A stretch of DNA of 36,698 nucleotides from Rhodocyclaceae bacterium (lineage in GTDB: Bacteria; Pseudomonadota; Gammaproteobacteria; Burkholderiales; Rhodocyclaceae), in contig JANXRC010000122.1 in the NCBI GenBank assembly GCA_025353195.1, positions 1-36,698 of the forward strand. Direction: 5' to 3'. The translations under genes were made by a program, and so were the position numbers. Of the stretch, positions 1-7,888 are shown in pieces. Position 1 is the first letter of the stretch, and each line of letters begins with the position of its first letter. Under the pieces are notes generated by a model. That model was not told where the DNA came from and made no database searches. It was given only the letters and a program-made list of their open reading frames with translations.

Positions 1-181
1 CGCTCTTGCCCTTGCCTCCACGCGCCCAGCGCAGCTTGCGCACACCGCCGGTGCCTTGCATCAGGTCGCCGGCTTTCGGCTGCGCCGAGAGATAGTCGAT
101 TACGCCTTTGCGCTCAACCTCGGAAAGCAAACGCTCGGCGCAACGGATGTATTCGGGCAGTTCGGCAACGGTGGCCAGCAT
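1..181 (-). CDS. RelE/HigB-type toxin, 5' part (runs off left edge)
   Basis: Sixty codons are visible from an ATG at 181 to the window edge; the C-terminal part is missing. The peptide opens with MLATVAELPEYI and contains AGDLMQGTGGVRKLRWA followed by a basic Gly/Lys stretch, which is the conserved core of a RelE/ParE-superfamily toxin group (COG4737-like, often annotated HigB/RelE). Members are usually about 100-115 residues and act as ribosome-dependent mRNA endonucleases; that activity is known from the superfamily and not shown here. In this group the toxin gene normally precedes a helix-turn-helix antitoxin gene, so the antitoxin should lie just outside the left edge. No Shine-Dalgarno is obvious. 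A TAGTAT hexamer about 8 bases before the ATG on the minus strand, inside a palindrome, could be the -10 element of a leaderless or near-leaderless transcript. Confidence 0.8.
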   Translation of the reverse strand, partial: MLATVAELPEYIRCAERLLSEVERKGVIDYLSAQPKAGDLMQGTGGVRKLRWARGGKGKS

Positions 182-189
182 GGGCGGAT

Positions 190-208
190 ACTAATCCATT
201 GGATTAGT
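190..208. promoter_or_regulatory. Perfect palindrome at toxin promoter, probable operator
   Basis: ACTAATCCA-T-TGGATTAGT is a perfect inverted repeat with 9-base arms and one central base, ending 8 bases before the toxin ATG and overlapping its likely -10 region. Toxin-antitoxin operons of this type are autorepressed by the HTH antitoxin binding such a palindrome, so an operator role is the simplest reading (inference from family behaviour). Confidence 0.65.
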
Positions 209-215
209 TGTGTCG

Positions 216-247
216 ACCCCGGTTCCGCGACACCCCGGTTCCGCGAC
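216..247. repeat. Tandem 16-bp direct repeat (two copies)
   Basis: The unit accccggttccgcgac occurs twice head to tail with no mismatch (216-231 and 232-247), upstream of the toxin gene. It contains no open frame. It could be a slippage product or part of a regulatory region; no function can be assigned. Confidence 0.85.
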
Positions 248-267
248 ACGCTGGCAGCGCCTTGAAA

Positions 268-315
268 GTCGGCGCTGGCGAGACGGTGGCAAGTTGCCAT
301 CAGGCCGGCGCCGAC
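268..315. repeat. REP-like palindromic element, copy A
   Basis: Arms at 268-279 (GTCGGCGCTGGC) and 304-315 (GCCGGCGCCGAC) pair over 12 positions with one G.T wobble. A second small stem (TGGCAA/TTGCCA, 287-299) lies in the loop. The left arm and its flank (264-285 region) match 21 of 23 positions at 1359-1381, and the core recurs at 8614. This looks like a dispersed extragenic palindromic element. No T-run follows, so it is not a standard intrinsic terminator. Confidence 0.5.
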
Positions 316-427
316 AGGCCCGTGGCTCCGTCAGGGTTTCACATTCCTCCGCCCCGGGCCTGCCGGTGACGCCCAGTGTGGGACTCCAGCTAGACGATGT
401 TCAGACTTGAATTGAATTCCCGCATGC

Positions 428-433
428 GACAAT
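428..433 (+). promoter_or_regulatory. Possible -10 box for eamA
   Basis: GACAAT lies 6 bases before the ATG at 440, with TTGAAT at 407-412 as a poorly spaced -35 candidate (15-base spacer). If used, transcription would start at or next to the start codon, giving a leaderless message; no Shine-Dalgarno is visible. Weak evidence. Confidence 0.25.
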
Positions 434-439
434 CCCCGC

Positions 440-1333
440 ATGCCCGCCGCCCTTCCCCTGCGACACTTCCTGCTCGCGCTCGCCGTGGTCGCCGTCTGGG
501 GCAGCAATTTCGTGGTCATCAAGGTCGCCCTCGGGCATCTGCCGCCGCTCCTGTTCGCGGCCTTGCGCTTCGGCCTCGTGCTGGTTCCAGGCATGTTCTT
601 GGTTGCGCGCCCGGCGGTGCGCCTGGGCAACCTTGCGCTGTACGGCTTGCTGATCGGGGTCGGCCAGTTCGGCTTGCTCTATGTCGCCATGAACGGCCAT
701 ATCTCGCCGGGCCTCGCCTCGCTGGTGATCCAGGTCCAGGTCTTCTTCACCATCGGCCTGTCGATGCGCCTCTCTGGCGAACGGGTGCGCGGCTTCCAGT
801 GGTTCGCCCTGCTGCTCGCCTCGGCGGGAATCGCCGTCATCATCCTGCATACCGACGGCACCACCACGCCGCTGGGTTTGCTGCTGGTGCTGCTGGCGGC
901 GCTGGCGTGGGCCGGCGGCAACATCGCCGCGATACGGGGCGCCCCGGCCAACATGGTGGCCTACGTGGTCTGGTCCAGTGGTTTTGCGGTGCCGCCGCTG
1001 ATTGCGCTCTCGCTGTTCGTCGAAGGCTGGGACGCCGTGGCGGCCGGCCTGCAGGCGGCCGATGCGGCGACCTGGGCGGCGGTGGCTTACCAATCCTGGG
1101 GCAATTCGATCTTCGGCTATGCGGCGTGGGGCTGGCTGCTGGCGAAGCACCCGGCGGCGACGATCACGCCGATGGCTTTGCTGGTGCCGGTGTTCGGCAT
1201 GGGCGGCGCGGCGCTGTGGCTGGACGAATCGCTGCCGTTCTGGAAACTGGCCGCCGCCGCACTGGTGATGACGGGCCTGGCGCTCAACCTGCTGTGGCCC
1301 CGGCTGCGCGCGGCCCTGGCCTCAAGAGGGTGA
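440..1333 (+). CDS. eamA: EamA-family DMT exporter (O-acetylserine/cysteine exporter-like)
   Basis: A 297-residue inner-membrane protein with about ten hydrophobic segments arranged as two EamA repeats (roughly residues 7-140 and 150-290), the standard length of the drug/metabolite transporter superfamily. The N-terminal WGSNFVVIKV, the central GLASLVIQVQVFFTI and the late LLVPVFGMGGAALWLDE match the pattern of Escherichia coli EamA (YdeD), which exports cysteine-pathway metabolites such as O-acetylserine. The resemblance runs over the whole length, so the family call is secure, but substrate in this organism is inferred. It is monocistronic, flanked by non-coding stretches carrying palindromic elements. 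The ATG at 440 is the first in frame that leaves a proper first membrane segment. Confidence 0.85.
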   Translation: MPAALPLRHFLLALAVVAVWGSNFVVIKVALGHLPPLLFAALRFGLVLVPGMFLVARPAVRLGNLALYGLLIGVGQFGLLYVAMNGHISPGLASLVIQVQVFFTIGLSMRLSGERVRGFQWFALLLASAGIAVIILHTDGTTTPLGLLLVLLAALAWAGGNIAAIRGAPANMVAYVVWSSGFAVPPLIALSLFVEGWDAVAAGLQAADAATWAAVAYQSWGNSIFGYAAWGWLLAKHPAATITPMALLVPVFGMGGAALWLDESLPFWKLAAAALVMTGLALNLLWPRLRAALASRG

Positions 1334-1361
1334 TCGATGGGGCCGGGCGCGAATCCCGAAA

Positions 1362-1413
1362 GTCGGCGCCGGCGATACGGCGAGGCTTGTCGGGTCAGGC
1401 GGATTCCGGCGCC
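1362..1413. repeat. REP-like palindromic element, copy B
   Basis: GTCGGCGCCGGC begins at 1362 and CCGGCGCC ends at 1413; the core arms GGCGCCGG (1365-1372) and CCGGCGCC (1406-1413) are perfectly complementary. The stretch from 1359 to 1381 is nearly identical to that at 264-286. It lies after the eamA stop codon with no T-run. Confidence 0.5.
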
Positions 1414-1428
1414 CCGAAAGCCCTTGGA

Positions 1429-1450
1429 GGAACGAAAATACTTTCATTCC
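1429..1450. promoter_or_regulatory. Short inverted repeat upstream of DUF1631 gene
   Basis: GGAACGAAA (1429-1437) and TTTCATTCC (1442-1450) form 9-base arms with one mismatch around a 4-base loop. It sits about 30 bases before a possible -10 box (GATAAT, 1478-1483) and could be an operator. There is no known binding protein to link it to. Confidence 0.3.
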
Positions 1451-1477
1451 CGAAATATGCGCGCGGCTACCTAATGG

Positions 1478-1483
1478 GATAAT
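1478..1483 (+). promoter_or_regulatory. Possible -10 box for the DUF1631 gene
   Basis: GATAAT lies 32 bases before the ATG at 1515, a reasonable distance for a short leader. No convincing -35 hexamer sits 16-18 bases upstream, so this is only a candidate. Confidence 0.3.
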
Positions 1484-1514
1484 TCGGCACCTCGACACTC
1501 TGGCCACGCCTGAA

Positions 1515-3623
1515 ATGACGGAAAAAAACGCCACAACGCTGGCGAAGCTGATTGCCGGCTGCCGCGAGCAGATGGAAAGCGACTTGTGCGAACTGCTCGA
1601 GGAACTCGGGCCCGCGCTGATCAAGGAAGCCGGCGAGCGCGACCATGCCGGCCAGGACCAGCCCAAACGCGTCGCCGCCGCTACCCTGAAGCGCTCGCTG
1701 CAAGCGCACTGGGGCAAGGTGACGCCGGCATTGACGGCCAGTCTCGCCGGGCGCACCCAACTGGCTGCAAAGACGGGCTACGGCGACGCGAGAACGCTGA
1801 AGATCGTCAACGATGCCGAGGTCGACCTGCAGTTGGCCGCACGCGAGGTCCTTGAGCGCCTGACCACGGCCTGCCGCGAGGAGACCAACCCGCTGGAACG
1901 GCGGATTTCCTACCTGGTGCTGCGTAGCGCCATGATTCCCGGCGACCCGACGTTCAAAATCGCGTCACTGTGGTCCTGCATCGAGGCCGCCTGCGCCGAG
2001 GTGACCGACGACACGGCGGCAGGCATCCTGTTGCTGCAGCTGGTCGGCGAGCGCCTCGCCACGGAACTGCCCCAACTCTATCGCGTCGTCAACGAAGCCA
2101 TGATCGACGCCGACATCCTGCCGCGCCTCAAGCGAAGCTACCGGGAGATGACCCTGGTCGACCCCCAGGAGCTGGCTGCCGAATCGGCCAAGATGGCGAG
2201 CACCCTCGACCGGCTGGTGAAGGCGCGCACCAAGGACGGCGAAGGCGCCGCCAGCGGGTCCGACGGCGGCAGCCTGGAACTCTTCGACTCGATGAAGACG
2301 CTGCAGGCAGCGCCGGCGCCGGCGAACCCCGACACCCACACCAACCTTGTGCGCATGGCGCGCGACAGCGGTGCCGCGCGCGACGTGCGCCCGCAGGAAG
2401 CCGTCTCGCTGGACATCGTCGCCGAGTTGTTCGACCTGATCTTCAACGACCCGAACGTCGCGAACGGCATGAAGGGGCTGGTGGCCCGCCTGCAATCCAC
2501 GGTGCTGAAGGCGGCGATGCTCAACCAGCGCTTCTTCGCCGACCGCAGCCATCCGGCGCGGCGCTTCCTGGACAGCATTTCGACCATCGCGATCCGCTGG
2601 GGCAAGGTGGTCAATGCCGACGACCCCTTCTTCGTCAAGCTGTTGGAGCTGGTCAACAAGGTCCAGGCCACTTACGACGGCGACATCGGCGTGTTCGATG
2701 CCGCGAATGCGGAGCTGGATATCTTCCTCGCCGAGCGCGAGAAGATCGAGGAGCAGCAGGACCGCGAGCTGGCCGACGCGGTGCACGCCCGCGAGGAGGA
2801 AATCCGCCGCACCCGCGTGGCCCAGATGCGCGCGCAACGGGCGGCGAACCAGTGCATCGAGCGGCTGCTGGGGCCGAATGTGGCGGGCGAGATCGAAGCG
2901 TTCCTGCGCAGCTACTGGCGCGACGTGGTACAGGGAAGGATTTCGCAGTCCGGGGAGGACGGCGCGCCCACCGTTGAGGCCCTGCGGACCGCCGTCGCGC
3001 TGATCTGGGCCGTGACACCGAAACACGATCCCGCGGAACGCAAACGGCATGCCGCTGCGCTGCCCGGACTGCTGAAGAAGCTCAACGCCGGTTTCGAAGA
3101 GATCGGCACCTCGCCCACCGAGCGCAAGTCTTTCATGGACACGCTGATCGACCTGCAGCTCGCCGCGCTGCGCGCGGACAAGCAGAAGCGCCCCGCCGCC
3201 AAGGCCAAGCCGGTGCCGGCGGAAAAACCGCGCGATCGCAGCGCGGGGCCGACCCTGCAGGTCAGCCATGCCACCGACAGCGGCGTCCGCGTGCAGGACA
3301 TTTCGCTCCCGGGCGCCGGCGAGCTCGACGCGGGAAGCACACCGGACCGCGCCGACCTGCGCCGCGTGCGCCAACTCGTGCGCGGCGACTGGGTGGACTT
3401 CATCACCGCAGGCCAAAGCCGCCGCGAGCGCCTGACCTGGATCAACAACAGCCGGACGCTGTTCCTCTTCAGCAACAGCGCATCGACCTGCGCCATTTCA
3501 ATCTCACCGGAAGCCCTGGCGGTGCGCCTGAGGAACCAGACCGTGCGCATCGTGTTGCCCGACCGGCCGATGTTCGAACGAGCCATCCACGGCGCCATCC
3601 GGTCACTGGACAAGCGCGCCTGA
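1515..3623 (+). CDS. DUF1631 family protein
   Basis: A 702-residue, mainly helical, soluble protein with no signal peptide or membrane segment. Its length and composition match the DUF1631 family (PF07793), found in beta- and gammaproteobacteria and of unknown biochemical function. A charged helical stretch near residues 410-455, rich in Glu and Arg, may form a coiled coil. The final 90 residues (GDWVDFITAGQSRRERLTWI, then a TLFLFSN strand) resemble the PilZ-like end seen in this family, which suggests but does not prove cyclic-di-GMP responsiveness; the canonical RxxxR and D/NxSxxG motifs are not clearly present. No strong Shine-Dalgarno precedes the ATG. It stands alone, convergent with the DUF4126 gene. 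Confidence 0.8.
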   Translation: MTEKNATTLAKLIAGCREQMESDLCELLEELGPALIKEAGERDHAGQDQPKRVAAATLKRSLQAHWGKVTPALTASLAGRTQLAAKTGYGDARTLKIVNDAEVDLQLAAREVLERLTTACREETNPLERRISYLVLRSAMIPGDPTFKIASLWSCIEAACAEVTDDTAAGILLLQLVGERLATELPQLYRVVNEAMIDADILPRLKRSYREMTLVDPQELAAESAKMASTLDRLVKARTKDGEGAASGSDGGSLELFDSMKTLQAAPAPANPDTHTNLVRMARDSGAARDVRPQEAVSLDIVAELFDLIFNDPNVANGMKGLVARLQSTVLKAAMLNQRFFADRSHPARRFLDSISTIAIRWGKVVNADDPFFVKLLELVNKVQATYDGDIGVFDAANAELDIFLAEREKIEEQQDRELADAVHAREEEIRRTRVAQMRAQRAANQCIERLLGPNVAGEIEAFLRSYWRDVVQGRISQSGEDGAPTVEALRTAVALIWAVTPKHDPAERKRHAAALPGLLKKLNAGFEEIGTSPTERKSFMDTLIDLQLAALRADKQKRPAAKAKPVPAEKPRDRSAGPTLQVSHATDSGVRVQDISLPGAGELDAGSTPDRADLRRVRQLVRGDWVDFITAGQSRRERLTWINNSRTLFLFSNSASTCAISISPEALAVRLRNQTVRIVLPDRPMFERAIHGAIRSLDKRA

Positions 3624-3650
3624 GGATCAGGCGCCGAAGGCGCTCAGGCG
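3617..3650. terminator. Hairpin between convergent genes, possible terminator
   Basis: CGCCTGAG (3617-3624) pairs with CTCAGGCG (3643-3650), and inside it GCGCC-GAA-GGCGC (3631-3643) makes an alternative perfect stem with a three-base loop. The structure covers the DUF1631 stop codon and lies between two convergent genes. No U-tract follows on either strand, so a canonical intrinsic terminator is unlikely; it may pause polymerase or protect the 3' end. Confidence 0.35.
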
Positions 3651-3717
3651 GTCTCGAACAGGACCGGGAAAGCGCGCGACATGCTGATGATCGCCGTCAT
3701 GCTCGAAGCGGTGCCCG

Positions 3718-4350
3718 TCAGCCCGGAAGCTTCGATGCAGTGCGCGGCAGCGACAGGCCGCGGATGACCCCCGCAATACCGCGCCAGAGTTTTGGCAACA
3801 ACCAGACGATCAATGCAATCTGAATAAGAAGCAGGGCCAGCGTCAGCCAGGGGTGGGCGAACATCAGCCACAAGCCGGTGAGGGCCACCAGGTCCTCGCC
3901 GGACGAAGCGGCGATGTTGGTAAATGGCTCGGGCGACGCATTGATCATGGCGCGCGTGCCCGCCTTGGTGAAGTGGGTGCCGGCCGCCAGCGTGCCGCCG
4001 AGCAGCGCCATCGCGGTCTGCCATTCGACACCCTGACCGCCGAACACCATGGCCGCCAACGCCGCGCCGGCCGGAATGCGAATGAAGGTATGCACCGTGT
4101 CCCACACGGAATCGAGCAGCGGGATCTTGTCGGCAAAGAATTCGACGACCAGCATGAGTCCGGCGGCGCCCAGCACCCAGGGATGCTCGAGCAGGCGCAG
4201 CCCCTCCGGCAGGACTATCCAGCCCAGGTTGCCGGCCAGGCCGACGACGAACAGGCTGGTATAAAGGCGAAATCCCGAGGCCCAGCCCAGCCCCGCGGCC
4301 AAGGCCAGGAGCCCGGCAAAGTCCAGCGGCAAATGGGCAAGATCCATCAT
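3718..4350 (-). CDS. DUF4126 domain inner-membrane protein
   Basis: A 210-residue membrane protein with about five or six hydrophobic segments. The opening LALAAGLGWASGFRLYTSLF and the glycine-rich loop VFGGQGVEWQTAMALLGGTLAAGTH are the signature of the DUF4126 family, bacterial membrane proteins with no established function. The start at 4350 is supported by a CGGAG ribosome site five bases upstream; a second ATG follows directly. The gene is divergent from arsS, sharing a 168-base intergenic region. No partner or substrate can be deduced from the sequence. Confidence 0.8.
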   Translation of the reverse strand: MMDLAHLPLDFAGLLALAAGLGWASGFRLYTSLFVVGLAGNLGWIVLPEGLRLLEHPWVLGAAGLMLVVEFFADKIPLLDSVWDTVHTFIRIPAGAALAAMVFGGQGVEWQTAMALLGGTLAAGTHFTKAGTRAMINASPEPFTNIAASSGEDLVALTGLWLMFAHPWLTLALLLIQIALIVWLLPKLWRGIAGVIRGLSLPRTASKLPG

Positions 4351-4446
4351 CGATACTCCGCGTTCAGGCGACAGTCACAAGACTCCACTATATCCCTCGG
4401 CAGAAATAGCTCAAGCCGTCACCGGGCCATGGCCGGATCGGTTTCA

Positions 4447-4460
4447 TGCATTTTGATGCA
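4447..4460. promoter_or_regulatory. Short inverted repeat in the arsS / DUF4126 intergenic region
   Basis: TGCAT-TTTG-ATGCA is a perfect 5-base inverted repeat with a 4-base loop, 59 bases before the arsS start. It could be an operator for either divergent gene, but repeats this short arise by chance. Confidence 0.2.
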
Positions 4461-4518
4461 CACTGTAAGAAATCGAGGGTTCGGCCGACGAAGCAAGGTC
4501 ACCTCCTGGAGATACTTC

Positions 4519-5517
4519 ATGCACGCCACCCTGCACCTGCTCGCCAGCACCGACTTTCCGGCCCTGACGCGACGCGCCGTTGAAACCCTGCAATTGAACC
4601 TCGGCTATCGCTGCAACCAGAGTTGCCTGCACTGCCACGTCAATGCCGGGCCGAATCGCACGGAAGAAATGACCGCCGAAACCGTCGATGCCGTGATCGA
4701 CTTTCTCGCCGCCAGCCCGGAAGTCACCGCAGTCGACCTGACCGGCGGCGCGCCCGAGCTCAACCCGCAGTTCCGGCGGCTGGTGATCGCCGCGCGGGCG
4801 CGTGGCTTGCGCGTCATCGACCGCTGCAACCTGACCATTCTGGAAGAACCGGGCTTCGAAGACATGGCCGCGTTTCTGGCCGGGCACAGGGTCGAGGTCG
4901 TCGCCTCGCTGCCCTGCTATCTGGAGGAAAACGTCGACCGGCAGCGCGGCAAGGGGGTTTTCGAGGCCAGCCTGCGCGGACTGCGGCAGCTCAATGCGCT
5001 GGGCTACGGCCGTGCAGACAGCGGGCTCAGCCTCAACCTGGTCTACAACCCGCAGGGGGCCAGCCTGCCGCCGCCCCAGGTTGCGCTGGAATCCGCCTAC
5101 AAGAAACATCTTGGCGAGAATTTCGGCATCGTCTTCAATCAGCTGTTCACCCTGGCCAACATGCCGATCCAGCGCTTTGGCAGCATGCTGATTTCGAAAG
5201 GCCAGTTCAACGATTACATGGGCACGCTGCGCGAGGCCCACCGCGAAGAGAATCTCGAGCAGGTAATGTGCCGCAGCCTGATCAGCGTCGACTGGCAAGG
5301 CTATCTCTACGACTGCGACTTCAATCAGCAGCTTGGCCTGGCCCTCGCCAACCCGTCAGGTTCGCGCCTGCATATCACCCAAGTCACCGCCGGCCTGCTG
5401 GAAGAGCGGCCGATCCGGGTCGCCGATCACTGCTACGGCTGCACCGCCGGCCAGGGCTCGAGTTGCGGCGGCGCGCTGGGCAATGAAACGGCGCCGGCGC
5501 CGACGTGCGGGAGCTGA
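4519..5517 (+). CDS. arsS: Arsenosugar biosynthesis radical SAM protein ArsS
   Basis: A 332-residue radical SAM enzyme. The CNQSCLHC motif (C32, C36, C39) binds the catalytic [4Fe-4S] cluster; TGGAPE follows as the glycine-rich SAM site. The C-terminal cysteine-rich domain ends with C305, C308 and C316 in a CYGCTAGQGSSCGG motif, typical of ArsS/DUF3641. In characterised ArsS, a 5'-deoxyadenosyl group is joined to dimethylated arsenic, the first committed step to arsenosugars. Some family members are selenoproteins; here the visible positions are cysteine. The ATG at 4519 has a CTGGAGA ribosome site. The 3' end (5491-5504) overlaps a GGCGCC palindrome resembling the intergenic repeats of this window. 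It heads a tight operon with a symporter three bases downstream; no arsM lies nearby. Confidence 0.9.
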   Translation: MHATLHLLASTDFPALTRRAVETLQLNLGYRCNQSCLHCHVNAGPNRTEEMTAETVDAVIDFLAASPEVTAVDLTGGAPELNPQFRRLVIAARARGLRVIDRCNLTILEEPGFEDMAAFLAGHRVEVVASLPCYLEENVDRQRGKGVFEASLRGLRQLNALGYGRADSGLSLNLVYNPQGASLPPPQVALESAYKKHLGENFGIVFNQLFTLANMPIQRFGSMLISKGQFNDYMGTLREAHREENLEQVMCRSLISVDWQGYLYDCDFNQQLGLALANPSGSRLHITQVTAGLLEERPIRVADHCYGCTAGQGSSCGGALGNETAPAPTCGS

Positions 5518-5520
5518 ACC

Positions 5521-6918
5521 ATGAGCGAATTTCAGGGACTGTTCTTCTGGGGCTTCCTGCTGGTCTTCGGCGCCGGGATGTATCTGGTGGCGCCGCGCGC
5601 CACGGATGAGCCCGGCTTTTTCAGCGGCCATGACGCTCAAGGCCGGCCGGCCTCGGAATGGGCGCTGATGATGAGTATTTTCATCAGCTGGATATTCGCC
5701 AAGTCGGTGACCAACGCCGCCAACCTCGGCGCCGCCTACGGTGTCGTCGGCGGGCTGGCCTACGCGGCCTACTGGCTGTCGATTCCGGTGGCGGGTTTGG
5801 TGATCTACCGTTTGCGCACGCGCGAAGGCGCCACGGGTCTGATTCCATTTCTGGTGAGCAAGTACGGCCGCGGCGCGGCGCTGGCTTTTTCGGCCGCGAT
5901 CCTGGTGCGCTTGTTCAACGAAGTCTGGAGCAACACGGCGGTCGTCGGCGGCTATTACGGCGAATCCGGATCGCCCGGCTTCATCGCCGCTGCCTTGCTG
6001 TTCACCGCCGCCGTGCTGTTCTACAGCCTCAAAGGCGGCTTGCGCAGCTCGATCTTCAGTGACGTCATACAGGCGGTGGTGTTCATTCTTTTCGTCGGCG
6101 TCGTGCTGGCCTTCGTCCTGCCGGCCCATGCGCCCCGCGAACTGCTGGCGCAAGGCAGCTTCACCCTCGCCTCCGGCGGCGATCTCCTGCTGGTGGCGCT
6201 GCTGCAGACCGTGTCCTATCCGTTTCACGATCCGGTGCTGACCGACCGCGGTTTCATCACCCGCGAAAAGACCATGCTGCGCGCCTTTATCCTGGCCGGC
6301 GTGCTGGGCTTCATTGCGATTTTTGCGTTCAGCCTGGTCGGCGTGCATGCGCGGCTCGAAGGCATCAGGATCAGCAGCAACGTGCCGGCCGACGTCGCGC
6401 GCGGACTAGGATTTTCAGGTTTCTTTGCGATGATCGTGGTGATGGTTTCGTCGGCCGGTTCGACGCTGGATTCGACCTTCACCTCGCTCTCCAAACTGGT
6501 CGCACGCGAGCTGCCGCTGCTGGCGGGCCGCCTGCCCTCGCCGCGGGCGATGACCATCGGCGCCTTCACCATGATCGTCTTCGCCCTGCTCGGCAACCTG
6601 CCGATGATCGCCGGCACCGACATCCTCAAGGCGACCACGGTCAGCGGCACCATGGTGATCGGCCTGGCTCCGATCTTTCTGTTCTCGCACCGGGTTCGCT
6701 ATTCCCCGCTGTCATTTCACCTCGCGTTCTGGACCGGGATGACGCTGGGCGTGTTGCAGCTGATGGATCTGGTCCCGCCAAGCTGGGCCATCGGCGGCGG
6801 CAAATACGGCATCCTGCTCGGCACCAATCTGTACGGCCTGCTGCTCTGCACGGCGGGATTCTTCGTGCCGCTGCTGGTGCCGCGCACGCGACTGTCGTCG
6901 GCATCGGGCGCGGCATGA
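5521..6918 (+). CDS. Sodium:solute symporter family protein
   Basis: A 465-residue membrane protein with about twelve to thirteen hydrophobic segments, matching the SSS (sodium:solute symporter) family in length and pattern. Visible family features are SWIFAKSVTNAANLGAAYG early, the YSLKGGLRSSIFSDVIQ loop, which is the best-conserved SSS stretch, and SSAGSTLDSTFTSLSK later, where Na+-coordinating serines usually lie. The substrate cannot be read from the sequence. The start has a GGGAG ribosome site and lies three bases after the arsS stop, in the same reading frame; the next gene overlaps its stop codon by ATGA. Operon context suggests transport of an organoarsenical or of a precursor, which is inference only. 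Confidence 0.85.
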   Translation: MSEFQGLFFWGFLLVFGAGMYLVAPRATDEPGFFSGHDAQGRPASEWALMMSIFISWIFAKSVTNAANLGAAYGVVGGLAYAAYWLSIPVAGLVIYRLRTREGATGLIPFLVSKYGRGAALAFSAAILVRLFNEVWSNTAVVGGYYGESGSPGFIAAALLFTAAVLFYSLKGGLRSSIFSDVIQAVVFILFVGVVLAFVLPAHAPRELLAQGSFTLASGGDLLLVALLQTVSYPFHDPVLTDRGFITREKTMLRAFILAGVLGFIAIFAFSLVGVHARLEGIRISSNVPADVARGLGFSGFFAMIVVMVSSAGSTLDSTFTSLSKLVARELPLLAGRLPSPRAMTIGAFTMIVFALLGNLPMIAGTDILKATTVSGTMVIGLAPIFLFSHRVRYSPLSFHLAFWTGMTLGVLQLMDLVPPSWAIGGGKYGILLGTNLYGLLLCTAGFFVPLLVPRTRLSSASGAA

Positions 6919-7868
6919 GCGCAGCCGGCCGCGTGTGTCCGACCCGCTACCGCTACGGCGCGGAGGCGATTGCCGATGCGCCGGAGCGTGCGGCGCAGAC
7001 CTTGTATGTGATCGGCGGCCTCTACGGCAACCTGCCCGCGCTCGATGCGATCGAGGCAATGGCCCGGGCCGAGCCGGGGCCGGTCGAATTGTGTTTCAAC
7101 GGCGACTTCAACTGGTTCAACGTGGATGATGCCGGCTTCCGCGCGATCAACCAGCGCGTGCTGCAGCACAGCGTCATCGTCGGCAACGTCGAGGCCGAGC
7201 TGGGCACAGATTCGAACGACGCCGGCTGCGGCTGCGCCTATCCGGATGCGGTGGATGACGGCATCGTCGAGCGCTCGAACCGGATTCACGCCGCGCTCAA
7301 GCGGACCGCCACACGGCATCCCGATCTGCTCGCCCGCCTGCAGGAGTCGGCGCTGGTGGCACGGTGGCGAGTCGGCCGGCTGCGCATCGGAGTGGTGCAC
7401 GGCGATGCCGATTCGCTCGCCGGCTGGCGGTTCGACCCCGACCGCCTCGATGATCCCGCGGAACGTGAATGGCAGGCGGCAGCCTTTGCGAGGGCCGAGG
7501 TCGACGTCTTTGCCAGCACCCATACCTGCCTGCCCGCGATGCGCTGCTTCGACCATCACGGGGAAAAGTTGATCGCCAACAACGGCGCGGCCGGCATGCC
7601 CAACTTTGCCGGCACCCGTTTCGGCATCCTGACCCGGATCGGACTGCAGGCGTCGCCCCATGCCGCGCTCTACGGCCACGCCCTGCAGGACGTGCACGTC
7701 GATGCGCTGGCGATCCGCTACGATCCTGCGGCGTGGGAGGCCGGCTTCCTGCGCAACTGGCCCGCCGGATCGCCTGCCTGGCAATCCTACTTCGAGCGCA
7801 TCACCCACGGCCCGGACTACACCCGACAGCAGGCCTTTGCCGGTAGCTCCCTGCTCACCGTATCCTGA
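6915..7868 (+). CDS. Metallophosphoesterase-like protein with lost metal ligands
   Basis: A 317-residue soluble protein whose ATG overlaps the symporter stop (ATGA). Its order of blocks follows calcineurin-like phosphoesterases: a first strand ending in GGLYGNLPALDAI, then CFNGDFNWFN, VGNVEAEL, VVHGDAD and FASTHTCLP. In active enzymes the first block is DxHGN and the third GNHE; here the D and H are replaced (G35-L36-Y37) and the H of GNH is V92. The GD (G63-D64) is kept. A GCGCAYP motif near residue 110 and ERSNRI after it are unusual. If the alignment is right, a normal two-metal site cannot form, so it may bind a ligand without hydrolysis or use different chemistry. Tight coupling to arsS and the symporter suggests a shared pathway. 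Confidence 0.6.
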   Translation: MSAAGRVCPTRYRYGAEAIADAPERAAQTLYVIGGLYGNLPALDAIEAMARAEPGPVELCFNGDFNWFNVDDAGFRAINQRVLQHSVIVGNVEAELGTDSNDAGCGCAYPDAVDDGIVERSNRIHAALKRTATRHPDLLARLQESALVARWRVGRLRIGVVHGDADSLAGWRFDPDRLDDPAEREWQAAAFARAEVDVFASTHTCLPAMRCFDHHGEKLIANNGAAGMPNFAGTRFGILTRIGLQASPHAALYGHALQDVHVDALAIRYDPAAWEAGFLRNWPAGSPAWQSYFERITHGPDYTRQQAFAGSSLLTVS

Positions 7869-7888
7869 TCACCCTGCAAGGACAGAAC

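Noticed and set aside
1965-3416. A 483-codon open frame on the minus strand opposite the DUF1631 gene
   Set aside because: It is rich in Arg, Gly, His and Gln and has no recognisable domain; it lies fully opposite a gene of known family and is expected in high-GC DNA.
4519-5517. ArsS as a selenoprotein with an internal in-frame TGA
   Set aside because: The frame is open from the ATG to the single TGA at 5515, and the C-terminal motif positions are cysteine codons. Only the terminal TGA remains as a remote possibility and is listed separately.
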